Below are positions 23,374-33,390 of a DNA stretch of 64,000 nucleotides, piece by piece (the stretch's first letter is position 1; the number at the start of each line of letters is the position of its first letter). A model generated the notes under the pieces. The model did not search any database. It was not told the DNA's origin and worked only from the letters and a program-made list of their open reading frames with translations. A program made the position numbers and the translations under genes. Source of the stretch: Boesenbergia rotunda (taxonomy: Eukaryota > Streptophyta > Magnoliopsida > Zingiberales > Zingiberaceae); assembly GCA_024364735.1 (NCBI GenBank), contig JAGFNQ010010103.1:1-64000 (forward strand), written 5' to 3'.

Positions 23374-24028
23374 TCCATCGTCATCGGATGAGGAGGAGCT
23401 ATGTGTTTCCCATTTTGCAGTTATGGGAATTGATGACCTTGCCTCCACGGCATCCGAGTTTGAAGGGGAGAAAAGCTCAAGTGAAGATGAAGGGAGCTCA
23501 AGTGAAGGGGGAGGCTCCACTTCGGGATCGGACTTCTCGGTAAGTGAGGTACACAACTTAACCACTTCAATTCTTGCAAAAATAATTTCTAGTACTAGTG
23601 ATGACTTGGTAGATGCTAAGAAGAAAATTAAGTGTTTAAAAAGAGAAAATTGCATGTTAAAAGATAAATTAGCATCAATTAAAACTAAGGACAATGAGCA
23701 TGCCTCTTCCTCTATTTCAAATGACCCATGTTTAGAAGAAGAAAATAAGATTTTAAGGGAAAAGGTAGATAGTCTCACCCAAGCACTTAGGAAGTTTGAG
23801 GTTAGCTCAAAAACATTAGATATGATAATTGGGAGCCAAAGAGCAAGCTTTAGGAAAGAAGGATTAGGGTTTGGGAAGTCTAGCAATGGAAAAACCTACC
23901 ATTGTCTAATTGCTAGAGGGCAATCAAAGACCAAAACCCTTAGTATGAAATGGATCCCTAAGGAATACTTGGTTAACCCAATTAGGAAACATTACTATTG
24001 GGTACCAAAGTCAATCCTCAAGGGTTAG
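23354..24028 (+). CDS. Second gag-region ORF, acidic and coiled-coil
   Basis: This 224-residue frame overlaps the first gag ORF by 20 bp in a different frame. It continues gag-like sequence: an acidic Ser-rich block (about residues 8-60), a likely coiled coil (about 80-155, with KKKIKCLKRENCMLKDKL and ENKILREKVDSL) and a basic end. Such acidic and coiled-coil sections follow the zinc knuckle in some Copia gag proteins. The frame change lies in an A/G-rich run, so a small indel in a once-continuous gag is the simplest reading; programmed frameshifting is possible but unsupported. Confidence 0.6.
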   Translation: MKATWDDPSSSDEEELCVSHFAVMGIDDLASTASEFEGEKSSSEDEGSSSEGGGSTSGSDFSVSEVHNLTTSILAKIISSTSDDLVDAKKKIKCLKRENCMLKDKLASIKTKDNEHASSSISNDPCLEEENKILREKVDSLTQALRKFEVSSKTLDMIIGSQRASFRKEGLGFGKSSNGKTYHCLIARGQSKTKTLSMKWIPKEYLVNPIRKHYYWVPKSILKG

Positions 24029-25660
24029 AGGATTTGCTATAAGTCAACCATGCTATAAGAATTTCAAATTTTTGAAATTTGGTTGACTTAAGATCATGAT
24101 TGGACACTTTAAATGTTTGAAAACCATTCCATGTTTTATTTATGTTGGCATGACTTTGGAACATGTATGAGCTCATAATTAGATTGAAAACTTGATACAA
24201 AGTTAGTGTTTTTTTTAAAGAAATTTAGATTTTTGTCAAAAGTCAAGCATGTTTAAAATTTTTCACAAACTGATATTTTTCTTTGATAAAGTATGTTATC
24301 TCAAACATGTCTGCAAATTTTTACAATTTTTGAAATTTTCTGGAATTACTGAGGAGTTTCTGAAATTCGGCACAGAGGCTGAAATATTGGACTGACAGAG
24401 TATCAGTGGGGCAGTCGACTGCCATGTCTATTTTCAGCCTGCTGAGTCATTTTTCAAAAATCAAGGATGGTTTCATTTGATGCTCTAGGATAGTATTGCT
24501 GCAGGTAATCATTTTTGATGGTGTCAAAGGGGGAGAATGGGTAGTTTAAGTTTGATTTTTAGCAAAAATCTGGACTTAATATTGAATTATGATGAAACTT
24601 TGAAAATGACATAGATTAAGGGGGAGGTTACTTCTTAAGGTTACATTTTCAAATTGCTACTGCTCTTTATTTGTGTTGTTGACTAGTATATTATATCCCT
24701 AACTTAAACATGTTGCCACACATCAAAAGGGGGAGATTGTTGAGGCAATCGGCCCAAGAATGATCGGGAAGATCATGATTTTGATGTGTGTGCCAATATA
24801 TTTAAGGTTAGGGTGTTGGTTGTATTTGATATGTGTGATTAAGTTTGTAGGACTTGGAGAATCACACTTGGTGGACCTATCCGAGGGACGAGAGCCGAGG
24901 GACGAGAGCTCCAAGGGCAAGCCGGGAAGTGGACTTCAAAGGGCACACATGAAGGGTGGCATGGAGGCAAGCCAAGGGAAGGCTTGCGTGCGCATCCGAG
25001 GGACGATAGCCAGAGGAAGAGGACTTCAAGAGGCGAGCCAAGGGAGTAGACCTGAAGGCACACGCGAAGGAGAAGGTTCAGAGTGGCTGGAGCTGAGCTG
25101 GGAGGCAGGGCAGTCGACTGGCCCAGAGGCAGTCGACTGCCAAAACCCACAGAGAGTTTACAGCTTCGGACCAGTCGACTGGCCTTGGGGCAGTCGACTG
25201 GTATACCCTAAAACTAGCCGTTGGCTAGCTGTTTGCTAGCCGTTGGCTAGCCATTGTCTTGCATTTATTGCTGGGTCAGTCGACTGCCCTAGGGGCAGTC
25301 GACTGGTGCGGACTGGACAGCATGCGAGGTTGTCCTTTACTCCTATAAAAGGAGGACTGTTTGGCTCAAGCAAACAACGGTTCTTGTGTGTAACGAAGTG
25401 CTGCTAGTGCCAAGAGTCCTCAACTCTTCCTCTAGTCTTCATTGTGATCTTGTAAAGAGGAAGAAGGCAAAGTTGTAAAGGTTTTCTCCACCTTGAAGGA
25501 GACCATTCATAGTGAAAGTGGTGTACGTGTGTGAATCCTTGGATTAGTCACCCTTTGGGGTGGATACCAAGTAAAACACTATTGTTAGCATTGATTTTAT
25601 TCTATATCTTGTATTGTGCTAACCCTATTGTAGAGAAAAGTCGAGCCATCGATCCTAACA

Positions 25661-26040
25661 ATGTGTAGGTCTGGTCGTGGTATTATGGATGCCCGACCAG
25701 GAGGAGCATAAAGCCCTACCATCTCATGGTGTTGCGGATGCCTGAGATGAGTACGTCTGGTCGTGGTACTGTGGATGCCCGACCAGGAGGAGCATAAAGC
25801 CCTACCATCTCGTGGCGCGGCGGATGCCCAAGAGGAGTAGACCTGTTCGTGGTGCTGCTGATGCCCGGTCGGGAGGAACATAAACCTCCCACCATCTCGT
25901 AGTGTTGCGGATGCCTGAGGTGAGTCTGGTCGTGGCACCGAAGATGCCCGACCAGGGGTCACCTAAGCTTTTACCATCTTGTGGTGCTGAGGATGCCTGA
26001 GATGCTGAGCTGAGGAAATGATGCCGAGAATAACTTTGAC
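25661..26040. repeat. Minisatellite with GGTGCTGCGGATGCCCGA motif, right part
   Basis: This continues the array at 20835-21415. The first bases after the LTR (ATGTGTAGGTCTGGTCGTGG) pick up the unit where the left side broke off at CCCGAGATGT. Confidence 0.8.
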
Positions 26041-26639
26041 CCATATCATTTGGAGTTGCATAAGACCCAGAAATACAACTGTCTAGGCGAAATGTCAGGC
26101 AGCGTGACGTTTGTCATTGCTCGCGCAGACGATTAGCCCCGCCATAAAGCCTCGTCTCTCCTTCGATGGTAGGCCTCGGGTGTGTGATGGATCTGTATGG
26201 GGAGAGAGGAGGGAAAGATGGGCGGTCGATGGGCAGCAGGATATGTAAGATGAATATATTTCCATTATAGGTGAAGGTTGCGCTCGGAGTGTATTCAATC
26301 AAGCATACAAGACAAATACAAGTTAAAATTACATTGGAAGAAAAAGACACAGGAGGCAAATATGCTTCATTCAATTCAGAGTACATTTTTACAAAGTACA
26401 AAAGAATAAAAGAAAATCAAGCAGAAGACATATGTATTCCAGAAAAAGACTTAGAGCTCTGATTCAACAGCAAACTCTCACCTGGAAAGAAAACCCAAAT
26501 TCGAGTATACATAAAACGAGATCGGAAACAGATAACTCGATCACAAAGAAATCCCATATCTAGGTAATTAGCAATGATCCTAGCAATAAGCAAAACCATT
26601 CTACTAACCTAAACATCCACACCTCAACTTGAAAACCAA
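26041..26639. other. Retroelement interior without recognisable coding
   Basis: This lies between the minisatellite and a minus-strand Gypsy gag fragment. Short open frames on both strands show no family resemblance. Confidence 0.4.
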
Positions 26640-27468
26640 GTCCTTACCTGTTCGATGGCTTCTTCACGAAGGCCTGGAAGAAATCTCCTTTAGCAAGTCT
26701 CTCCGTAAAAGCGCTGACGAGAATCTCCGAAGTGGCACTCGGTACATCCTATGCTACCCGATTGAACCACTGGATGTAGTCATTTACCGACTCCTTTCTC
26801 TTCTATTTTAGGGTAAAGAGATTAAGTGTCGTCTTCTAATAACGTCGGCTGCTAATGAAGTGGTGTAAGAAGACAGTCTTAAACTCCGAGAAAGAGTTTA
26901 TAGAATTCTGTGGTAACCTCTGCAACCACCGCTACACTGCTCCCGACAACGTGTTCAGGAATACCCGACACTTCACACCATTCGTATATTGGTGCCACAG
27001 GGCTGCATTCTCAAACTTGCATATATGATCTTCGGGATCCGTTTGTCCATCATAATCAGCAATTCCGAAATCGCGGAATTGTTTGGGCATGGGATCGTCT
27101 ACGATGTCTTTGACGAATAGCAAATATGTGTACTTTGGGAGAACTTTTACAGGTTCATTCTTTCCTTGTCCCTCTTCTTGGCGCAGAACGCTGGAAGTGG
27201 TTGTATGCGCTTTCTCTAGTACTTCGTTGGAGTACCATCGATGTCCTAGAGCTGTGTTCATAGGTACATCTGGAGGAGACATGGATCTCCAATTTTGAAC
27301 ATATGAGGCTGATGCTCTCTGGGCATCTGCCTGTAGCGGATTTGCCAGTTGAGAAGCAGTCTGTTCGATTTGATGTTGCTTCAATTCCCCTCGAACAACA
27401 TTGGCGATTAGACAGTCCAACTCTTCCCGTGTCAACGTGATCGGATGTCCCTCAGGTTCTGCCTTCAC
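26640..27468 (-). pseudogene. Gypsy-type gag fragment
   Basis: An open frame from 27468 to 26932 (178 residues) ends at a stop, but gag-like sequence continues in the same direction to about 26640 with further stops. Diagnostic text includes FRDFGIADYDGQTDPEDHI, then KCRVFLNTLSG, and beyond the stop INSFSEFKTVFLHHF and ESVNDYIQWFN. This is the retrotransposon gag domain of Gypsy elements of the Tat type. The matching LTR remnant lies to the right (27518 onward), which fits the 5' end of a minus-strand element. No protease or pol was seen. Confidence 0.82.
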
Positions 27469-27517
27469 AGTGTCCCTTCTGGTGTGTAATTAAGCTTCTC
27501 ACAGACGCTGCTAAACT

Positions 27518-29681
27518 TATTCCGGAAGTGAACGACATGGACGACAGGTCACCACGGTGTACCCTTGAGCAATCACAAAGGGGGGAGCCCACGCTTGCAA
27601 GATTAACACGAGCGCTAAAAGGATACATCGGAAGGAGTTCCGATAGAGCCCTCTTCGATGCTCAAGTCAGGAATTGCTAAAAGATAGAAGATGATTAAGA
27701 AGAATAGATTACTAGAGTTCAAAAAAGATCCCCCCCCCTTCCCACCTAGGGACTTAATGTTGGATCAATAGAACACGATAGAGGGGGGGTGAATATTGTA
27801 AAACCTTTTCGGATAAAACTAAGAGAATAGGCAGCGGAAATTAAAAACACAAAATCAACGCGAACACAAGGATTTACTTGGTTCGGAGTCGTGGTCGGCT
27901 CCTACTCCAAGGCCCACGATCCTTGACCGTTTACTGCGGGCAATTCTATAATGCGCAAAGTGTTTTATAGTGAATTGTACAGAAATATTGTAGTAAAAGA
28001 AAACAGAGTTACTCTTCGTGATCGACACCCGGTATGGATCGTACTTTGGTGCGGAGGGTCGTCGTCGGCGCTTAGAATCTCGAGATCTGAGGTTTCCGGA
28101 GCAGAGCGCTTGAGTCGAAGAGCGTAGAGGCATTTGAAAAAGTTGTCTTCGAAGCCATGGGGGTCGAGCCCCTTTTATAGTACACCTGGGGCGCCTGGGA
28201 CGTTGGGGGCGCACTCCACGTGTCTCCCGATCCGCAAACCCTCATCCACAACTTGGTCAGCCCTTATCCCTCTAGGATCGGGCTCAGGGTTTGACGGGGG
28301 CGCCCAAGACGCAGGGGGCGCCCGGGTTGACTTGGTCTGCTGGCTTCTCGCTGACTTGAATTCTATCGCTTCGTTGGCTTGAGCCCAGGGCGCCCGAGGC
28401 ATCCGGGACGCCCGGGAGAATGGGGGCGCCTGGGACCAAGGGGGCGCCAGGCGCCCGGGCCCAGGAACGAGTTTCTTGCTCAGCTTGTCTTGCCTTCACC
28501 TTGGGGGCGCCCGGGACCTCCGGGGCGCCCTGCCCAGCTATCTGCCCCTCTCCTTTTGGGGCGTTCTGAACTGCAGAAACTCGTTCCTTCGGTCCTGCAT
28601 CCAGGGTTAGTACCAAACAAGAGAAAGCAAGAATGTTAGTGAATTTTACAGCCGTAGTTGTCTTGGTTCTGACTTTGGGTCTCCCAAATGGAACCTTAGG
28701 TCGAACCGACGCCTACTGTTCCCTCGACGGAGAACGCGTCCTCACCTACTCTTCTCAGAAGAATTTAACTGTTGCCAACCGGCTCCTCCGGTTGGACTTT
28801 TGCCCAGCAGTCCTTCGCCATGTGTCTAGCAGTCCTTCGCCAGGTCTTCAGTACCAAGCAGTCCTTCGCCTGGTGCCCAGCAATCCTTCGCCGGGTCTTT
28901 GGTTCCAAGCAGTCCTTCGCCTGGTGCCTAGCAATCTTTCGCCAGGTCTTTGACTCCTAGCAGCCCTTCGCTAGGTGCCCAGCAGTCCTTCGCCAGGTCT
29001 TAGGGTTTTGATGCCTAGCAGTCTTTCGCTAGGTGCCTAGCAGTCCTTCGCTAGGACTTCAATCTGCACACTCAAGTAACATGTTAGATAAACATAACAT
29101 CTTAACTTTTGAACCCTTTGTCATTATCAAAACCCAGGTTCGACTTGGGTGCTGTCTGCACCAACACTTAAGTACCTTATATAATCGCTGCTTTTTTCCT
29201 TCGAGTGCTCCCACGTTACTGTAACTGCCTCCCTTGTTCCCACGCCTCATGATTCATGGTTGTCTGCCAGCTGTCATTCATTGAGGACTATTGGTAATGG
29301 CTATCACGCACATTAAATCATCTGTTGCGGGTCATAACCACCGGCCAGTATTCCTATTCAGGGAGGGGACACTTGAAAACTATCACCGCCTGTATTAAGT
29401 GTGTTATTATCATTGTTAACGATAAACTTCTACTCATCTATCCTCTCTCTCTCGAGTTGTGCTCGGGCTCCGCTCTGCGAGTTGAGCTTGGAAACTTTTA
29501 GTGTCTGAGCTGGTCTCGAGCACTCTTCTCCCAATATGGTCTTGGATACTTCTCCCCGAGCTGATCTCAAACACTTCTCCCCGAGTTGGTCTCGAGGAAT
29601 CTTCCCCGAGCTGATCTTAGACACTTCTCCTCGATTGGTCTCGGGGACCCTCTCGAGCACTTCTATCCCTCCTAGCCATGG
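27518..29681 (-). mobile_element. Gypsy-like LTR remnant, minus orientation, split by a solo LTR
   Basis: On the minus strand the inner end reads TTCCGGAATA, like the inner ends of the LTRs at 20834 and 45307. Upstream lies GACTTGAGCATCGAAGAGGG, a variant of the phrase in those LTRs. The remnant is interrupted at 27758-29166 by another LTR. The outer limit, placed where a different LTR starts at 29682, is uncertain. Confidence 0.6.
27758..29166 (+). mobile_element. Solo LTR, 1409 bp, target duplication CTTAA
   Basis: It begins TGTTGGATC and ends CTGCACCAACA, with a perfect CTTAA duplication at 27753-27757 and 29167-29171. The start resembles the element at 52981 (TGTTGGATCTAGG). GGCGCCCGGGAC repeats lie at about 28185-28530 and AGCAGTCCTTCGCCAGGT repeats at about 28805-29060. 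Open frames here (for example 28284-28616) are by-products of the GC-rich repeats. Confidence 0.9.
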
Positions 29682-31270
29682 TGTTAGGATGTATACTAAA
29701 AGTCTTGTCTTTTTATATGGACATCTACATTTTGAAAGAGAATCACAAAATCACTGTTTGCATGTTTATATTAGTATGTGCATTTTGTCTGATACTTTGC
29801 ATTGTAGATAACATGGTGTGTGGTGTCACACAGAAGATCATGTTATCAGTTCCTTGTAGAGTATAAGTAGAGGCTTGCAACTGAGATAGATTTTGACAAA
29901 CCATTGGGATGGTTGTAGTGTAATTTGGTATTGGTTTGTCTTGACCATAGAATTATATTAGTGTACTTTGTGTGCATTGAGCAGGACCGATATAGAGGTG
30001 ATCAAATTTATACTGACTTCATAATTGGATACCTCAGTTTATTATGGAGTATATGCTCTGAATCCCGATATAATAACGGGCACATGCACTTAATATTTAT
30101 TTCTTTGATTTACTAATGGACGAGATTTATTCTGTTAAATTGAAAGGCCCGGTAAATTGAAAATAATATTATTTACATGGTGTGTCGTTGATTATAGACG
30201 AAAACTGTGTCCTGGTGAGTCGGGATAATGATGCCCCTTTGATGAGCTCATAAGGTTCATCATGTTAAATCATGCAGGTGGATTTGGTCCACCATGATGA
30301 TAAGGATGAGTGGTACTAATCAAGGAGTTAGATGTTGATTAATTAAAATTGTCTGTAATTTAAATTAATCAACGGGCATTCGATATATTAATCATGGAGA
30401 GATTTATGTACTCATAATAGGTGAAGCTCATATGTAAATATGAGAGTTGGTAAGGTAGTTCAATGAAGAGCCTTTAGTGGAATGGTTCTTCATTAATAGA
30501 TCGGGCATTGATCCATTAGGCGGCTAAGACCCAACTCCTCCTCATGGTCCCTATTGTAGCCTTATAAATATCCCATGGTGTCATGAAACCAAGAAAAAAA
30601 TAATCATCCAACCTTAAGCCTCTCCTCTCCCTCTCTCCCTTCTCTCTCCTAGGGCACCCGGCAGCAAGAGAGGTGCTCCTCTCCTCTCTTCTCTTGTCCT
30701 TCCATCTTCTACACCCTTGGGTGGTCGGCGGTCACAAAGACAAGGAAGAGACTCCTCTTCCTTTTGTGGAGCGGCGAGAAGAAGGAAGGTTTGAGTGGTG
30801 GTCGGATTAGCTAGGAAGAGAAGGAGGGCTCCTTGGTGGCCGGTGGCGCCGCAAGCAAGAAGTTAAGGGAGGTGCTTTGGCCGGGTAGGGTTGGTGAAGG
30901 AGAAGCTCTATTCTTCTTTCTCTTCTTCTTCTTTCTCTTCACCTCTTGGCAGGCGCATCCTTGGAGCAAGGAGGAGGGTCGGTGGCTTGAGGAAAGGGAA
31001 GAAGTGGGCGGCGGCGTCCCTTGACCTAGGGTTTTGGTTGGCGCAAGAAGAGGGTGATATTGGAAGGTCTTGGCGAATACAGTTCTTGGTACGTATATCA
31101 TCGCCCACGCGATGTCCAAGAGAGCAGGGTCATACAATAGAAGATCAAGAGATAACGAGAGGTATAAACTTCTCCCATGGTTCCTTTGAATTCTATTATT
31201 TCATGTGGCATAATTAATTATCTTGTTCATTAATTATTTGTTAATTAATTGTGATAATTAATTATTGTAG
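29682..31270 (+). mobile_element. Copia-like LTR, 3' end uncertain
   Basis: It starts TGTTAGGATGTATAC, typical of a plant Copia LTR family with a long leader-like region (around GGTACGTATATCATCGCCCA near 31090). A likely promoter element TATAAATA is at 30563. I could not find the CA end, a second LTR, a primer-binding site or a target duplication, so this is a truncated or diverged LTR. Frames at 30811-31217 on both strands lie in its GA- and CT-rich section and are not genes. Confidence 0.6.
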
Positions 31271-31574
31271 ACCCCGATGATAAACACATAAATCGGTGAT
31301 CCGCTCGTCTTCTTTTCCGCGACTAATTGGTTAGGCGAGTTACAATTAAGGCTTGAACAATAAGTTTGGCTAAGTTATAACTCGAATAAATTAGTACGGC
31401 GATGAAACTGTCGTTTGGGAGATAAGTCTCCATTCAAATTAAATTTTAATCCGTGGACATGAAGAGGTTTTTCATGAATGACCCAGTATTCGCTTAGGAA
31501 ATCCGTCAAGCTATCTAACAGCACGTAGCCTTTTCGCGCCACGTGTTCACCTTGAGCTACTCATTCCGATCACC

Positions 31575-32290
31575 ATGGCCAAGGCAATGGAAACTGAGCA
31601 GTCGTCGATTGGGCAAAGCTTACCTCTGTGGGACGAGCTGAGTTCCAAGATTAGAGAATGGCGCGCTAAATTCAACAATTGTGACGGCAACCCGGTCGAT
31701 GACCTGATCGAGAAAAGATTCGAGAAGAACTATCGACCGGCATGGACGGCGACGTCAGTGTTGGATCCCCTGTTTCTGATCCGTACGTAACGCGAGCGGG
31801 AATTACCTCCTGCCATTCAACCGTCTGTCACCGGAGCAGGACAAGGACGCGAGCTGTGTCGTCGCCCAGCTGGTGCCGGCAGAGGACGCCGCCTTGGCAC
31901 TCATGGAGCTAATGAAGTGGCGGTCTGAAGACTCGACCGGTTCTGCGCCCAGGCCATGCAACTGAAGCAAAGAGATCCAGCGATAGAGAAGATGACGCGG
32001 GTGGCCAACCCGCAGAGCCGCTGCCTCGTGTGGGAAAGCTGGTTGAGCGACCTCAAGTGCCTCCAGCGAGTTGCGAGCTGCCTCATCTTCCTCCACACCA
32101 CCGCCGGCGACGTCCAACGTGGCAACACAACACTGATCCAGTGGCTGCGGGCGCACCACACAGTCGTCAGTGGCGCAGAAGATCGCTTTCGTGACCGTCA
32201 ATTGTAAGACCGAAAGAAGGGACTTCGCCACTGAAGAGACAAACGCGGAGCTCCTTGACATTAAGACCTCCACGTCAGCATAATCTAAAC
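31575..32290 (+). pseudogene. Decayed hAT-transposase-like fragment
   Basis: A frame of 71 residues begins MAKAMETEQSSIGQ and includes KRFEKNYRPAWTATSVLDPL. Matching text continues with frame changes: LPFNRLSPEQDKD, then ALMELMKWRSE, KQRDPAIEKM, VANPQSRCLVWESWLSDLK, LIFLHTTAG and, near the end, ERRDFATEE. I recognise this order from a plant family of BED/hAT-like proteins, seen from memory only. Several frameshifts and stops make it a pseudogene. It is clearly GC-richer than its flanks. Confidence 0.6.
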
Positions 32291-32299
32291 CACATTTCC

Positions 32300-33390
32300 C
32301 TTGCATCTCAATTCAAGATTCTGTTGCTCCAGCCGCAGTTGACGGTGGGTGCATGATATATATGATGTAATCGTTCAAGATCAATTCTTAAAAATTGACG
32401 ATATGTATCCTCTATCTCATCGTGCGTCTCACATTTATGTATCTAAATTAACTTCTTCCCTATCTATGGGTCAGGATCTAAAAGAGCTATTAAATTAGCG
32501 GATCTCCCTCAATTCAATATCTTGTTTGATTTCAGTTGCTTAGATTTCATTATCGTTATTTGTCTTCTTGTATTTCTAGATTCGAAAATCAAAGTTGCCA
32601 TCAACAATGTAAGAAATCTTTTTTACCATTGTTACTCAAATTTCCTTCTTCTTCATGTCATTAAATCTTTCCTCCAAATGATTAATGATACTTCACGCCA
32701 AAATGATGTCAAAATCTATAGGCCAAAGATGGGAGGAGCTCTTAACACTTCAACAATATTTACATTATAGAATTTTCGTATTCGTAATAGCTATAGTAGT
32801 GTAATAGTTACGATTTTATAATTGTTACGATATAAATTTCTAATATTCAATAATATTTAAGTTATAGTAGTTACAAAATCATAACTATTAAAATATTACA
32901 GTAACTACGATTTTATAACTGTGACAGTATAAAATATTCACATTATAACAATTACGAAATATTCTTAATTGCTATAACACGAAGTTATCTTATTCATTCA
33001 ACTGACTAATGCGATCAAGTGGTAGGAGATAATAATATCCAACATTGTATTAAAAGGCAACTATGTCATTTTACCAGGGAGGCTAGTGGAGTGGGATATC
33101 CTTTTAATTAAAAATAAAAAAAAGGATGTTCCTTTGATTTTTACCTAAGAAAAATGACAACTTTGGCAAAAATAATCCTCGCAACTAACAAAGGAGTGGT
33201 TAATTCTAGGTTACAGTTGGGTTCCATAATTTAAGTAAAAAGGTAGATTAGCACAATCAAATCAACCAGATACAACTTCAAATTGTAGCTTTTATTCATA
33301 ATTGTAGTTGTGACAACAAACAACTGCCCACAAGCTTTGAGTAAATACTATTATTCCACACATTACAAGAGCCACAAAACAGAATACAAA
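32300..33390. other. AT-rich DNA with inverted GTTACGATTTTATAA motifs
   Basis: Between about 32795 and 32960 the motif GTTACGATTTTATAA and its inverse (AAAATCATAACTAT) alternate, which could be a decayed foldback element. The last bases may include the starch synthase 3' UTR. No gene was found. Confidence 0.45.

Larger units (their letters stand above)
21416..25660 (+). mobile_element. Gag-only (pol-less) LTR retrotransposon, Copia-like
   Basis: LTRs of about 912 bp (21416-22327) and 923 bp (24738-25660) begin TGTTGAGGCAATC and end CGATCCTAACA. The primer-binding site TGGTATCAGAGC, matching initiator tRNA-Met, is at 22330-22341. A purine tract (AAAGGGGGAGA) directly precedes the 3' LTR. Flanking ATGT occurs at 21412-21415 and 25661-25664. 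The 2.4-kb interior has gag-like ORFs and no protease, integrase, reverse transcriptase or RNase H, so it depends on another element for replication. The two LTRs differ at only a few percent of positions by eye, so insertion is fairly recent. Confidence 0.92.

Noticed and set aside
28175..28640. Pro/Ala/Gly-rich frames on both strands
   Set aside because: They are produced by GGCGCCCGGGAC repeats within the LTR at 27758-29166.
29677..31180. CATGG as target duplication of the LTR starting at 29682
   Set aside because: The right-hand CATGG is not preceded by a CA end, so the match is likely chance.
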